DNA of 64,000 bases from Sepioteuthis lessoniana (GCA_963585895.1 OY757912.1:83750131-83814130); one strand, 5' to 3'; shown: positions 28,823-44,800, counted from the first letter of the stretch. Numbers and translations are program-made. Notes: a model not told the origin generated them from the sequence alone.

Positions 28823-31800
28823 CTGTAAAAAGAATTAAGAAAAAATTACTTAGTAGTTCAGCGGTTTATCTTTTTGCTTTATATAATGTACATTTATTAT
28901 GAAGCATATTAAAAAGGAATAACAAGATCATCCAGTGTTGTTAAAAATTAATGACATTTCAGAATTAAAAACAATCTTTCATAACCCCATCTGGGGAAAT
29001 GTTTTTAAAGTATTTAACTCAGTCATGGGCAAACTGACTAATGAGCCATATCTCATAAGGCCTGATTTAACTTTAAAAAAAAAAAAAAAAAGTTATTTTT
29101 AGCTTGATTTGTAATATAATTTTTAACAAACACATACAGTTATTTCTGAACTGTCAACTTGATAGAGCTCTGGAAAAGGATTTTGAAGATCTCAAGTAAT
29201 CTTACAAGTGATAGTTAGATCTGAGTGATTTCTTCAAGATATTTTTAACTTTACATTCATATATTTTAGTTATAACATTTGTTATTTCAACCACTGCTTG
29301 ATACCTGTTCATTATGAGTGAATGGCACTGGGGGTGCAAATATGTTAAGTTACCCCCCCCCCCAAAAAAAAAGCCAGCAGATAGAAGAAAGACTGGTTGA
29401 CAAAGTTCAACATCTTTTCCAGTGGGCTAGGTGTAAGAAGATATACTTGATCTAGCACCTGTGTCTGGATTTTGTCAAAGTGTTGGTGAGGGCTGTGAAA
29501 CCCAATATATTAGACAACAGACACATTTTGTAGATACACGCAGTTAAATGATCAAATTTTTATTTCTAACAATTTAGCATAAATTATTTGTTTGCACCCA
29601 GTTTAATGTCAAACAGTTCTTTCTGATCCATAAAAAGGACCCTTTCAAGTGTTACCACACCAGGCTGGAGTGGACCTAGGAGTGATGGCAATGAAGGGAC
29701 ACACCACATTCCTCAAAGCTCCACTATTAGATTGTTTAATGTTATATTCAGGACACTCGTTGGGGGGGGGTCTTACCCTTTTGCCAAGAAATAGTTGGTG
29801 TATTCTACAGCCCCACCTGCAGGTGTATGATGAAACAAGTGTTTGCATGAATGAAGAATGAAGAACCTTGTAAAGATATAGAAAGAGTCAGTCCCAATGA
29901 GAATAAAGAAGCTACTCTGCACATTATGAATGTTATTCATTTCTTCCTGCTTCTACAGACTCACAGACAGGGACCGAATGCTTAAAAATAAGTTGTGTTT
30001 TTGTGTTTATCCTCTCCTACAACTAGCATGTGATCTTGAAGATAATTTAGCCCCTGAGTACAGCCAGTCATTACTATAGAAATAAAATCTAAAAGAACTT
30101 ACGTGTAGGGAGAGAGTGGACCTGTCTGCACTTTTGACACATCCTGTGCACCCAATACCATCAGTAATGTAGTCATGCTCTGATTGGTGGAATCAACACA
30201 GCCACCCTGAAAATACAAAGTTCAAATTATTGTATACATTTAATTAAGAATTATTCTGCACAATATGACAAGATAAATTTTACATCATACAGGCATCATG
30301 GATTTTAGGGTTTGAGTTTGCTTGTAGTTTATTTAATGTCAAAAGGATACAAATAATTTGCACAGTTATATGGTTTCAGTTAGCTATTCCGATTTTTATC
30401 ATTATTATGATGACTGTTACTCCTTTTTGAGTTTTTCATATTAGCATTAACTGATGGTTTCTCACTGGAGTTTGAGTGACAGCAAGTCTCCAGGACTCTT
30501 CTCAGTATTCTGGTTGATCTCAATAATGCAGTAGATTGGATGGTCTCTACTCATCCTGTTATTTTCAAGTCCTCCAGTCCTTGTACCAATCCTTTGGTGA
30601 CTGTACCAAGAGCACCAACTACAATTGGTATAACCGTCACTTTCATGTTCCACAATTTTTTCAATTCCCTAGCAAGGTCCAGATACTTAGACATCTTTTC
30701 ATTTTCTTTCAGTTTTACTGTGTAGTCAGCCAGGACAGCATACTCCACAATGCAAGTTCTCCTTTTTTTTTTGTTGATTATTACAAAGTCTGGTTGTCTA
30801 CCCGAGATTAGATGATCCATTTGTATCTCAAAATCCCAGGAGTTAGTGTGTCTCATTCTCCAGGACAGATACTGAGTTGTGCATATACCATTTGTTAATA
30901 TGGTCAAATAATAGATTATAAAAAGACATATTTCCTACCTCAGCTGAGACTTCTAAAATAAGGAATACGTGGTGAATTCAATAAGTTTCCAGACTTTTTT
31001 TGTACAGGCATTTAAAATTGTCGTAGACTCTTGAAAATTCAGTATGTTATTGCTATACATCTTATGAGATGACTGACCAATTTTTATGATTTCAGGTTTA
31101 AATGAACAGCTACAGCAGGAATTGGAATACACCCTACTAAAGCCTGATTGTCACAGCTGGTGAATTTCAAAAATACAATCTGGACATGAGGACACTTTAG
31201 AAGAACGATATGCAATAAAATTGTTTTAAACTTTGAAAAAATGCCACACAATGCTTCAGACTGCTTTTGGACCATCTTGCATGAATCAAACATCAGTTTT
31301 TGAGTGGCATAAGAGATTCAAGGAAGGCAGGGAGTCTGTGAGGGATGACGAGAGGTGTAGGAGTAAGGAAGTCAGAACACCAAAGTTGATTGGCCAAAGG
31401 GTAAGGGTTAGGGCTAGGGTTACTACGTTGAGGTTTTAAGGGAGTTCAGGAAGGGATTCCGTCGGAAGAGGCCAGCACTCTTGAAATCGGCTCAGTGGCA
31501 TTTCCACCAAGACAATGCACCAGTCCACAACTCCATCCTTGTCACAGACTATTTGACCAAGATAGGCATCAAGACAGTTCCTCACCCTCCCTATAGTCCA
31601 GACCTTGCTCCCTGTGACTTTTGGTTATTCCCTAAGCTCAGAGGCTGTCGTTATGAGACAGTTGAGGAGATGAAAAAGGCTGTGACAAAGGTCATTGACA
31701 TGCTCACACAAGAGGACTTCCATGGGGCCTTCCAGAAGTTGTTAGAACGGTACAACAAGTGCATTGCAACCGAAGGAGATTACTTTGAAGAGGACTAGAG

Positions 31801-32463
31801 TTTCATGTGGGTACTATCAATAAAAGTGCCCATATGAAAAAATTCTGGAAACCTATTTAATGATCCTCGTATAAGGATTTTACTTTTATAAAGTAGAAAA
31901 CTTTTTCTTAAGTATAACTAACTTTATGCTCAGTGCAAAGTCTTAGGTATTTTAGTCAGAAGTAAGTTGTTTTTTTAAAGTTTTTTTTTTATTTGCAAGT
32001 TTTATTTTTCATCATTATTATTAATTTTGACTTGTCCCATTGATAGGATAACAGAGCTATCACTTACAATGCATCTCAATGACCATTGTATTAGCCACTC
32101 CAATTCTTAAGGCTCATTCTTCAAGTAAGAAATCTTCCAAACCTCTCCAGTAGAGTGGTATGTGGCTATACAAATAGGTTACAAGCTGCTAATATAACTA
32201 TTTGATCATAAGATTATGGTGTATGAACCTTTGGTGGGTTATTTAATGCCAAATTCCTTTATTTTTTTAATTTTTTATTTTTATTTTTTTTTAAAAAGTA
32301 AGATATTTATTTATTTTTTTTATTTTTCATGCAAATTCTAAGTTAGGTGGGTTTTTGGTGAATAAAAGAAGGCGATTTCTCCTTTAGAATTAGTCGAAGT
32401 TAGGCTTCTTGATGATCCGATAAGGTGAAACTTTAGTAGAAGATTTTCGACTTGCGATTTACG

Positions 32464-32504
<41 letters not shown>

Positions 32505-32567
32505 TCAGTTTGGATTACTTTGTTTTTCAATTTTTCTCCCCACTGCCGGATTCTTTTTCCATTATTT

Positions 32568-32606
<39 letters not shown>

Positions 32607-35600
32607 TGTGTGTGTGATTTGTAAGCAGAAGAATTTGTAGGCAACTTTATTTTTAAAAAAGTTGATAGAATTCATTTGTTTGTGCATGGTTAAATGGTTT
32701 CAAATATTGCTGATATTTAACATTAATAATTCTATTTATCAAGTATTCTAATATGAATAATTTGCACACAGCTGTATAGTTTCAAATAACTAATAATAAT
32801 AATCCTGACTAAACGATTGAACAATTCTATTTGATCTACAGATGGGACCCTAACAGATATTACTACTCTGGGTCAAAGTGGACCCGAGAGTAATGGTAAT
32901 GAAGGGGTACTCCACATTTCTCAAACTCCAAGACTGGACCTTCACCATCAGATGCAGTTTTGTGTCATATCCAGGACACTCAAAGGATTGACCCTTAGCT
33001 ACCACTTTCTTGTAGCTTTAAGATAAAAAGGGTTGGGTGTTTGCCATGAGCAATTTGAAGAATATAGTCATTACTATCATATAGGTAATAGGGCTTGACA
33101 TGACTAACCAAGTGATTGGATTGAGCCTCTCTAACTGTCCGTCTAGGCAAATAAGGGTCAAAGTGGAGTGTTGCAGGCCATGTGATCACTTTGGCTGCCG
33201 GATCATGGACTGCTCAATTACCAGCATCTTGTTCTCAAGCATCATGGTTGCCACACATGACCAACAAGTGGCCTCTAAGGACATTTTAAGTGTATTGCTA
33301 GAATTAAGAATCTCAACATATGTGTAGTTTAAATATTAAAGTGTATCAAGAGCTGGTTTTCAAGAAAGTTAAGCCCCTTTTCAAATGGAAGGTTGAAGCA
33401 ACACACTGTTCTTACCTACATTTTCTTGGTTTGATTTAGTCCAAAAGCTAAATTGTTTAAGTTTAGCAAATATTTAAAAAGCTGTTTCACTTTATATAAA
33501 TATATAAACACACACACACACAACCCCTCAATATGAGCAGGATGACGCAAGGTCAAATTTTAGCAGAGTTTAACAGGTTTGAATTTAGTTTTCCTTCTAG
33601 ATTGGTTGCCATAGTAAAGTTTAAGAGCTTCATCTGTCCTACTATTTACCCATAGCTGGAGGGAGAATAATTGTATTCATACCTTTCCCAAGAGTATTAG
33701 TGCAATGTGAAATGCAAACAGCTTCATACAAGATTTAAAGTCAAGTTGTTGTATCCATTTCCTATGAAAGTAATCATTACGCCTCCATTTGTTTTAGGTT
33801 TGGTTTCTTTCTTTAATGGCATATCAACCTTTGTGAGTTATTCAATGCCAAAGCAACCCTTGTAGAAGAACAGCAGTGATACTCATAGCTGGAGGGATAA
33901 GAATATTCATACCTTTCTTAAGGGTATTAGTTTGAAAGTGAATGTAATAGTGCAACTGAAGTTTGAACTTGCTTACTTCAAGGCCACTGTTCAGCACTTA
34001 AGTTATTACACCACGGGGATTCCCCCATATTTGTTTTAGTTGATATAACTGTAGTTATATATATATATATATATAAGAGAGGTTTATGGTTTTTACTTGC
34101 TCACTTGGTGAGTTAATGGAGGACCAAATGTTGCAGTATTGTTAAATAGTACTCAACATCAATGATAGAGTATATATATATATATATATATTATATTACA
34201 TGGTACTGTCTTTGACCCTGAGTTTCATGTAATCAGCAATCATCGGACAGATTGCATGAAACCCAGCGTCACAGATAGTACCATGTAATATATATATATC
34301 TTCACTTATACTGAGACTGCTGCTGGCCGTGCAGTATGATAACCAACTGACAAAGTCAGTTGGGTTTCAATCCCAGCTTGAAGCATCTCACCGTGTTTAG
34401 CCACACTGATAAATTGTGATACAACAAAAGAGTCAGTGAATGATATATACATAAGTAAAAAAGTAAAGTTGGCGACTGTAGTTGAGAGCAAACTGAAGGC
34501 TCCATTTTCTAATAGCTACTACACTGTGTGTAAGAGGGGATGCTACTCCTTTTCCTGGATGGCTTCATTTACCCTTGATCCATACCTTATAATGCTGATT
34601 GTTAAGCAAGGTGGTATCAAGTATTTTTTTTTGAGTCTTTGGTATGACTTGACCATTGGCAAACACTACCCATGAAGTCAATGGACTAGTATTTTTGATA
34701 GCATCATCTTATCTTATAATTTTTAAAAAGTACCTTACATTAATTTATAATAGTAAAAAACACTGCAGATTGGAAATAATAATAAACAATAAACTTTCAG
34801 TAAGGTATTAAGTTGTGTCCCTTTTGTCTTATTAAAAGCCAGATTAAAAACACCAGCTGCTCTACCAACTGAGCTATCAAGAACCATTGGTTTGCAGAAG
34901 CTCAAATAAAACATAGAAATCTATCCCTTATTTTATTTTCCTATTTTTCTTAGTATTACATTTGTTATTGTTAGATTTTTTTATAATAGTGGTGTTAATA
35001 TCATCTTTTATTCATACATTTTGAAATCAAGTATTATCAACCATTATCATTAATTTTAACTCATATTTTCTTTCATCTTCAAATTTTTTTTCTCATTCAT
35101 GTTATCATTATAGAGCAGTGAGAAACAAACCAGATCTTTCTTTTTGTGGTCAAAACAAAATGTTTCTTTCAATTGGAATCTTCTTACCCGGTAGATTTCT
35201 TCTAACAATAGATATGCAGCTTTCATACCAACATCTTCAGCTGTTGATGGGCCTTTGTCAGAGCCTTTAGGATTGGATATAGCTTCTGCAGATAAGTATG
35301 CACCTTTTGTAGTTTCTGCTACAAGTGTCAGCCCAAAGCCAGGAGATCTGTAATAAGTAAAAACAAAAATAAATTGACAGATTAGAATCATAATCAAAAA
35401 TGATAGAAAAACACAGAAAAATTCAGTTGGAATCAAGTGTACTTACAAGATGTTTGACATGGACTCTCTGATAAATAATTTCTTAAAAACAATTATTTAT
35501 TCAATCAAGATTCTTCCTTTATTTTGATCTATTTATTCTATCATAGCAATGAGTCATAACATCCTGTTGAAAATTCTTTGTTTAAGGCTTCTTCAGTTTG

Positions 35601-36960
35601 ATCATGAGTGCATAATTTTTTCTCTTTTAAGAAAGAAAATAAAAGGGCAAGTCAAAAGTTTTGCAATATTTTGCTATATGCTAGTTTGCAGTCGTTCAAG
35701 CCATGGTAGGTATCCGCTGTGGTTGATAGTATTGTAGTAATTGATGTGCTGATAAGTTGTGTGTGATTTGAAAGCTACACAGCTAAACGTGCAATGTTTA
35801 GGATGCTTTACAAATGTGCTTTACAAATGCTTTACAAATGTGAACTGGGTCATGATGCTGCATAAGCAACCAAAAACATTTGTTGTGTAAAAGGTAAAGG
35901 CGCAGTTGACCACAATACAGTAATCAGATGCTTCAAGAAATTTTGTTTGGGTTGCAAGAGCCTAAATGATCAAAGTCAAAATCAGGTAGACCTAAAATAG
36001 TGGATTTTGATGGCATGTTTCAAGCCATAGAAACAAATCTGGTGAGTAGCACTTGAAAAATATCAGTCTTGTGTGGTTCCTCACATTCTCGGCAAAAGCA
36101 TCTGAAGCTGCCGAATTGTGCTTCACATTACCAAAATATTGCAAAACTTGACTCACCCAAGTAATTGTAGGGGAGGGGAAGGGGGGACAATTTATACATT
36201 ATTAACTTTTGACAAATATATTCTTAAAGTGAGAAAGTATAAAATATGAGAAATATTGAGATTTTCAGTATTTGTCTAAAATTAACGAAATCTTTAGTGA
36301 ATAATCATTATTATTTTTATCATTGAAAATTAAAATATCAAAAGCAAAAAAACAAAAAAAAACAAAACACAAAAACAAAAACAAACAAAACAGAATAAAA
36401 CAAAGAAAATAGTCTCCTTGGAATTCAACACACTTATTCCCGTGATTGTGTTAAAATCCATGTTGCCATTGTAGTTCAGTTGTTTACAGTATCCAGTCTG
36501 GAGATTTCCTCTGGTGTTAAAATCCAAAAGATAGATCTGGGTAGAAAGTTCAACAAGCAATTGCATTTGAGGACAGTTGCAAACAATCTATTATGCTTTC
36601 AGATCTCATCTCTCATTGGTTGATTTTTACCGAAAGTGCCTGGTGTTGTCAAGAAAATTCATAAATAGAAAAGACAATTTTGCATACATCTTATATGAGA
36701 ATCCAACAGATTGTTTCAATGAGTGAAACACTTCAAAACTTCTTTTGGTGTCAAGCTCTGCCATCATATTCTCTTTTAATGCTCTCCATATCTTATCCAT
36801 GAGATGAATTTTTAACTTAGGAAACAAGAAAAAAGGTATATGAAGCCAGGTCTGGTGAGTATAGCGTGTACTACCCTTGCACAATGAAGTTGCTCATCAA
36901 AACGTATCAAGAATCAACTTTAACAGGATATTTATAATGCCAAATCCTATTTATAAACAT

Positions 36961-37010
<50 letters not shown>

Positions 37011-40000
37011 ATTTGTAAATGAATAGTTTGTAGGTAAAATGTTTAAATGAACCAGAGCTCATTTGTTTGCACACAAATGGTTTGTTATCTAACACTAATA
37101 GTTCTATTTGCACACAGTTAAATGGTTTCAAGTATTGTAAATGATTAAATCGTTCTACTTGACCCATAGATCAGACCTTAACAGGTACTACCACATTGAG
37201 TCAGAGTGGACCTAGAATTGATGGTAATGAAAGGGTACTCCATATTTCCCAAAGCTCCAAGACTGGAGCCTCATTATCAGATGGTTTAGTGTCATATTCA
37301 GGATGCTTGTTTGGGAGGGGGTTACCCCTTTGCATAAATGCAGTGTATCCTACAGCCTCATTTGACTGGGTTGCAGGTTTGGTTTCTTTGATTAATGGTA
37401 TATCAATCTTCAAGGGTTATTTAATGCCAAAAGCATCCTTATAGAACAGAAGTGGTACTATTTAACCCATAGCTAGGGGAATAAGGGGGTTAATACCTAT
37501 CCCAAGGGCATTAGCTTAAAAGTGAATGTACAAGTGTCAATGGAGTTCAAACTTGCTTACTATCATGTTGCAGTCCAGTACGCCATGGGGACTCCTCCAT
37601 TTCGAATGAATGTTGTTTACTTAAGGATTATAGACTGTAAATTAACCTCATTTTTACAATAGAAAAAAAATTAATGAAAAGGTTTCATCTCAGATGTAAG
37701 AAAATCTGAATATCAGAAAAAAGAAGCTTTATATTTCATTGGAAAACATATTTCATGTTTTTTTTTTTCTTGTTAGTTTAACACTGTATCTTTACATCAA
37801 TGTAAATGAAAATAATACTCACTTGCCACATTCTTTACCTCTGCAATGGTCTGTATGGAGGTAGATGTCAGGGAGGAACTGGTTGAGTATTCCCCGGGCT
37901 GCTTCAACTAATCTGTTAACTGTGGCAGGAGCTACACGTACACACCAGCTGAGCAAGTAAATTAAGGAATAGAAACAACAAAAAGAACACAAAACAGAAT
38001 ACGTCACTCCACAGTCAGTAAGCAACTATGGAAATATTAAGACTTGACAGTAGAACTATATATTAGTTCAGTTATAACTATTTTAAGTCTAATCTAATCT
38101 TACAATTAAGTCAAGATTTAATGTAAAAACTAAAAAAAATTATCAGCTACAATAAAGTAAATAATGATTATCAATAAAAACTGGACAGTCTTAAAAATAT
38201 TTTACTGCTTACATCAACATGAAAATGTATTTCTTTTTAAAATGTCTCTTTCACAGGTGTCTATAGAAAGAGAAAAATCACCCTTTTTTCTTTTTTGCTA
38301 ATACGGGATGAAAAAAAAAAAAAAAAAAGATATCATTTGAGATGTATAGGTCTAACAAAATAATCTTGGTACTTGCATATATTGTTGCATGTGGGTTCAG
38401 TTGGTAGTGTGGGACAGTAGACAATGTCAGATTTCCAAAATCTGATGGTTCAACTGAGTATTGAGAAAAATCAATGGGCATAATAGAAATTGATTCGAAG
38501 TTGTGAAATGTTTGGTGGGATTGAACTTGAAATTAACCAAGTAAGATCTACTAAAAGTTGGTATAACAGAAATTCAGCTTTGTTACATGTCTGCCAACTC
38601 TGTTCTAGGTTCTGCATTTATTCCTTATCAGGAGATGTCAATAAAACCTTATTAACTTCTCCAATTTTGTCACTGAAAAGGCTGGGGGGGGGGGAGCAGG
38701 AACAGCGAGTCATGGTTTAGTTAAATAGATAATTACAAATGAATGATACACTGGTATCAGAGTACATGTTTTCTCTAATCTGAGAGGAAAAAAAAAAAAA
38801 AAAAAAAAAAAGAGGGAAGGAGAATTATCATTTCATTAAAAAAATAATTAAAAATAGACTTGGAGACCTTTTTCTGAAAAACTCTTGTTCATTATATTCA
38901 TAAGTTGACCCAGACAAGGTTAAAATTTCCACAAAACTTTTGAATAAATCTTTTTTTTTTAAAAAAGTATTTCACATTCAAACTACACAAACAAAAAATA
39001 TTTGTGAATATTTAAAGTTTTTGAAATCTTGTAATTAAATTAAACTTTGTCAAAGATTAAATTTCATCAGCACTCAAAAATAATCAAATAGAAAGGATAC
39101 GCAATTCCTCTGATTTTTTTCACTTTGCCAGGATCTGTGAAATTGAATGGACGCAGTTTTTGACGACATGGGCAAGTAAATACAATCTCTCCTCCTCCTT
39201 CAGGTGCTGGTCCTCTACGTGTTGTCTATTACCAAAAAAAAAAAAAAAAACAACAAAAAACAAAATACACTTATATATTTTCTTTTTAGCTTATAGCAAA
39301 ATTCATTAATGTCAAACAGCAGGATACACATATTTTTCAAATCAGTGATCATAGCTTTGTTGTTTTTAGCACATTATCTTAGCTTAAATGGTATTACTGA
39401 ATAGACTCCATTCTGCCAATGCCTAGAAGGAAAAAATTTAAGAGCAAATGTATCACCCACCTTTAATTCTAAACCTTCATCTGTACCAAGAAAAGTTTTC
39501 AAAACTGGCAAACTGGAAAATCTGATATGATCTACCTGAAAAGAAATAAAATTTTGATTCCACAGAACTAAACTTTATTAGAAGAAACTATAGAAAACCC
39601 ACAGTGTATTTTTGAAATTTACAAACAGAATACAAATTAATTCAGACAGTGTACCCCCCCCCCACAAAAAAAGGAAGAAAAACCAACACTAAAAACAAAA
39701 AACAATTCACTAGTTTACAATATCCACATATATACTGTATATACTAGAGTATAATCTGCTACTATTTACTGACTTTTGCAGCTGGAAATTGTAAGTTTAC
39801 CAGTTGGCTTAGGCCTAGCCTCTAACAATTATTCACCCACAAAAAGTTTGTATCTTGAATATGCTAAAATTTAGATCTCAGAATACATGAGTATATAAAG
39901 GATACAGTTTACATTCTCCATTTATACAAGTTATGCACACATGGGAAAAAAAAGGATAAAGTCGAGTTGGGTGACTATGCCAGAGTTTCTGCATGTCCAA

Positions 40001-41854
40001 ATATCACAACCAAATGGACAATTTGCATGTACAATGACTTGACTTCAGTCTCCAATATAGACTAAGTGAGGTTGACCTCAGAGGTCACTGGAAGTCAAAA
40101 TATACCATTATAGGCTAAATGGAGTGAGGTAGAGACTAATATAAAGTACAAAATATTTTTCTACTTAATAAATAGTGAGACAGATGAGTTTGGAGCCATG
40201 TTTTTCACATGGCCAGTCATAGATTGGATATTCACAAGTAAATAATAAAAAAAGAACTAAATATTTACAAAAGATGGAAGAACAAGAAATATTGTGCACA
40301 AAGATACTCTCAGAAACTGATTCTGAATTTTCCTTTATTTAGAACCCTTTTTTGTTGTGCATTGAATCATCATCATTATAATAATAATAAATTGAATCAT
40401 AATAATAATAATAATAATACCACCACCACCACCATCAACAAATACCTGGCAATATTGAAACTGATTTATTTAACAAATAAAAATGTGGATCTCTTTAGTT
40501 AAGACAGGATTTTTTTGTTAATGATTTAATTTTATTCATCAAAAATCTAAGAATCAAAATTTCAGTCACTGTATTTTAATTTAACTTCTTCATTAATTTC
40601 TTTTTTTAAAATCTGCATTTTCATTCCTACTAAATAAATTATTTTTCTGAAGACGTCTTATAAGCTATTATAAAAAAAAAACAATATTTTACAATTTGGT
40701 ATTTTTATAAAATAATTCATCTAAAATATAATTATTTCTAAATGTTTTCTTTCATGAAAAAAAATTTAAAAAATTATTAGGTGTTGTTAAAAATGCCAAA
40801 AATAGCTACATCTTTTTGGTCAGAGCCAGATAATTTGTATGTTTAAATGACTGATATATTTTGAATGGGTTGGATAACAACATATCACTTCTGGTCATCA
40901 CACCCAACCAGGCATTCTGCTAAATGTATGATATCTGGCAACTAGTCTATGATCCAGTGATTTTTTCTCGTGTTAAAAAAAAAATTATAATCACAAACTA
41001 GCAAATTGGACCCCTGTGCTTTTACTCACCTTCCCAAAATTTAATTCACCCACCAGGGGTCTATATGGATCATTTTGAGAAGCCCTGATCTACCTACCCC
41101 AAAAGCTCAAACAAAATTATTATAATACCCCCCCCCAAAAAAAAAGAAGAAAATCAACTTACTGAAGCATCATATTGGTCATTGGTCACACCACGTAAAA
41201 CAGCCTTCAGTGGCTTTTTTGCAAATGGAGCTATACACATTAATGGTTCCAGATAATATCCAATGGCTCTATCTTTGTGACATTCATGGTCAAAACTTCC
41301 TCCAGACAAAAGCCCAGGGTGGTATAAAATTGAAGTACCTAGAGAAGACAATAAAGAAAGGTGATAAATAATTAGAAATACTTTCATACATTGAAGAGAG
41401 AGAAATTTATTAAACTAAAGTCATTTCAATTAAAGATTACAGCATATAAATTTCATACCCTTTGTTTCAGATGTAATATTGTAATATACAATAAATAATA
41501 ATGGCTACAGTTTAGTAGCATAACATTAAAAATGAATATTAAAAAAAAATATTATTCACCAAATCTCTGTCAGTATGTACTGCTCAAGATCCACCATTTT
41601 TAACCAGATTTTAACCTAACTTTCAAGAAGTTTTAAGGTTATACAGGAAAAGGTTTAAAACTGTATTTGACCAATATTATTTCATTTTTTTACTCCCCCA
41701 CATAAAACTAGTAATGTCAATAAAACAAAGTAATCCCAAAACTTAATACCCTTATTTTGCAATTAGATACATAACTTTCAAAAAGAACTGATGTCATTTT
41801 TCAAGTGCTAAGTGACATTTTTTAAGATAAAATCAGAAAGTAATCATTATAATA

Positions 41855-41885
<31 letters not shown>

Positions 41886-44800
41886 GGTATAAAAAAAATA
41901 ACAACCGACTTTCACAAAGCAATGCCATCAACCACCTACTGTTAGTTTAACTTTTGTTAATGAAAAAAAACATTCTTTGGAATTTTATGTCAAAGTTCTT
42001 TTTGAAGCCAATTTTTAGGGTTTGTTCTTTTCTCGGGGTTTCCTTCTTGTGTGGAATCAACCTGGACAACTGTGTTCTTCTAGTTTCCTGTGTAGACTTG
42101 TTGAAAACGCAGCTTATTCTTTCTTTAACTGACCACCGCTTCTTCCTCCTAGATATGAATATCTTTCTGTTTCAACTAGAAATTTCTTCTGTTGAGTCTA
42201 CGGAGGCATTTACCAAATCTACTAACCTGGCCAACAACTTCTCTTGTCGGCCAAAAAAGTCCAATAACTTTGTCTCCAGACCTTAGACTCAACTTTCTTT
42301 TGAAGGGACAGCATACCAAAACCACAATTAGCCTGCAGTAGGCTTATTGTTTCAACAAGTAACAAAAAAACCCTTTAAGGAAAAGAGGTTTAGCCTAAGC
42401 GATAATAGGCCTTTCATTCAAGCCACATTGCTGAAGAAAAACTGCCTAAAGTTGAAGGCGAATAAACAAGTTGTCACAAAGCAAAAAAGAGTGAGCCAGG
42501 CAGTGCCTTGTGCTTGAGTGCTGAAAAACAAAAAGAAGGGCCAGATCCCAGGTGAGTCTCACTGAAATAACAGTAGGGTCTGGGGATAATGGCACAACTT
42601 TAAAACAGCCAATCATATTCAAGTAGACATTAACTGCCAAATTTACAAAATTCCAAATATAGGCTTTGCCCCTACAAGCCTGAGTTAAAAAGACAGTCTA
42701 TGAAGTGAAAACACACAGACTCTCCACTAAAGAAAAAGTTCCAGGTGAGTGATCAACAAAAAAGCTCATACTGGCAGAATTCACCTTATTTATTACATGA
42801 TACTTGAATTTTTCCTTTACATCTCTATATTCTTTGGCCTTCAAACAAAGATGTAGGAATAGGAGAAAGTGTCATAGAAACAATGATATATAAAGCATTG
42901 CAACAGAATTAATGAAAAAACAAGGAAGATAAATCTAATAACCAGAAAAAACAGATTCAATTTAATGCTTAAGTCTTAATCTAATGAAATCTACTTGGAA
43001 TATTTCATAAGTTTTATAATTCTTTATAAAAGAATGCATGATCCACTTTAGACAGACACCTACCTTTCTGTCAATACAGATGAAAAAATTGTGTGTGTGG
43101 GGCGGGGAATAAATAATAAATAGAATAAATAAAAAAACTCAAATCAATTTAAACTATTAACTACTACTATTTCGTTCGGTGAACACAGATTAACTGACAG
43201 CCTTTAATGAAAGTATAAGGGAGATAACTTTTGGGTAGTTTTGAACCTGTTTTCTCATCATTTCCTCTTGTACTGTTGGTTGGTTTGGGAAGCAAATCAA
43301 AATAAGAGTGACATTTAGTTGGAGTACATAGAGTGGACCTTCATGAAAGAGAATAAAGGAATGAATATTGTTGTCAGAAGAAGCAAAATCGTGAGGAAGG
43401 AAAACGAGTTCTGTCTGCCTTTGTCAATCAGGATATGAGAAACAAGTCTCAGAGCATTGTTTATTACAGATTTCTACAGAATTTAAACCCAAGTTGGGTT
43501 TTTTCATGCTGGAATCAGCTTAATAATTATGGTCTCCAATTATATATGACACAAAAACTATCAGTTAAACAGGTAAACACTTCATACTTAGTTGCAATAT
43601 CAATTTTTTTTTAAGACATAATGTATTGATGTAGTTCAGAATCATTTTAAACTTTATCTCAAACATATCTGTTTGATCTATAAATTGCATCTTAGCAGGT
43701 ACTGCCACTGCAGATCAAAGCAGACCTAGAAGTAATGGTAATGAAGAGGTGACTCCACACTTGCTGGAGCACCAAAACTGGAACTTTACCATCAGATGCA
43801 GTTTAGTGTTATACTTAAGACATTCTTTTTCTACTCTCTTTCATCAGTAATGCAAAGCAATGGTGTGAGTTAACATTAAAAGAAAAAATTATGTGGAGGG
43901 GTTGGATAAGTATATATACTCAGCTGTTACTGCTTCATCTTTCAGTAATTTTGGATTAAAAACAAAAACAAAAAAAAAAACAAAACAAACAAACAAACCC
44001 AATGATAAAAAACAATTAGATGAGGGGAAGTTCCACATCTAACTTTATTTTTTTAAACTGAATTAAAATTTTTTTCTATTTTTTCAAAATTATTATTTAA
44101 TGAGCAGCCGAGATTCATTAGATATTGAGAACCAAGAGAGGATTTAAAAAAAAAAAAAAAAAAAAAATTAAAAGTCAAAATTGAAGGCATGAACATTTTG
44201 GTTTGGTTATTGTTTAATGGCATTATCAACCCTTGTAGGGTATTAAATGTCAAATAATTTTTTTGTAAGTGAATAGTTTGCCGGTAAAATTTTTTATTAA
44301 AATCATTGTTATTGCACAAGATGAATTTTAAGTAACATGTACAAGGGTGAGCTGAAAAAGTTCAGATGATGACATAATATCTGCTGTTGAATTTTTGGGC
44401 CAATGGGATACAAGCATGGAAACACTGATGAAGAAATGTGTAGACCACAAGAGGAAACTATGTAGAAAAATAAACTTCATATTGGTCACATTCCATGAGA
44501 GTATCTTGGTCAGCCTATGAACTTTTCAGTTGACCTTTATATGCTATACAAAGAATAAAATTAATGTACCAAGTTTGTCTTTTTTAATGTACAATTCTAA
44601 TTGAAAAAGTCCGATTCTGAAAGAAATGTGAGCAGGTCAAATACAGTGATTCTTAACATAGTGTCAAACAAAAATTACTTTTTCTTTATTTCTGGATGAA
44701 GTATGATAAAAAAACTCGGGTGAATCAAAAGTTTTGCAATAGTTTGGTAATGTGAAGCTCTGGATGCTTTTGCCAGAGGTCATGAAGGTGACAAACCACA

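Noticed and set aside
34860-34882. tRNA-Lys gene on the minus strand
   Set aside because: Only the 5' half up to the anticodon region is tRNA-like, followed by SINE body shared with 26441-26588.
41954-42286. 110-codon open frame as an exon or gene
   Set aside because: No family similarity, and it is on the strand opposite the host gene RCL1 without splice signals.
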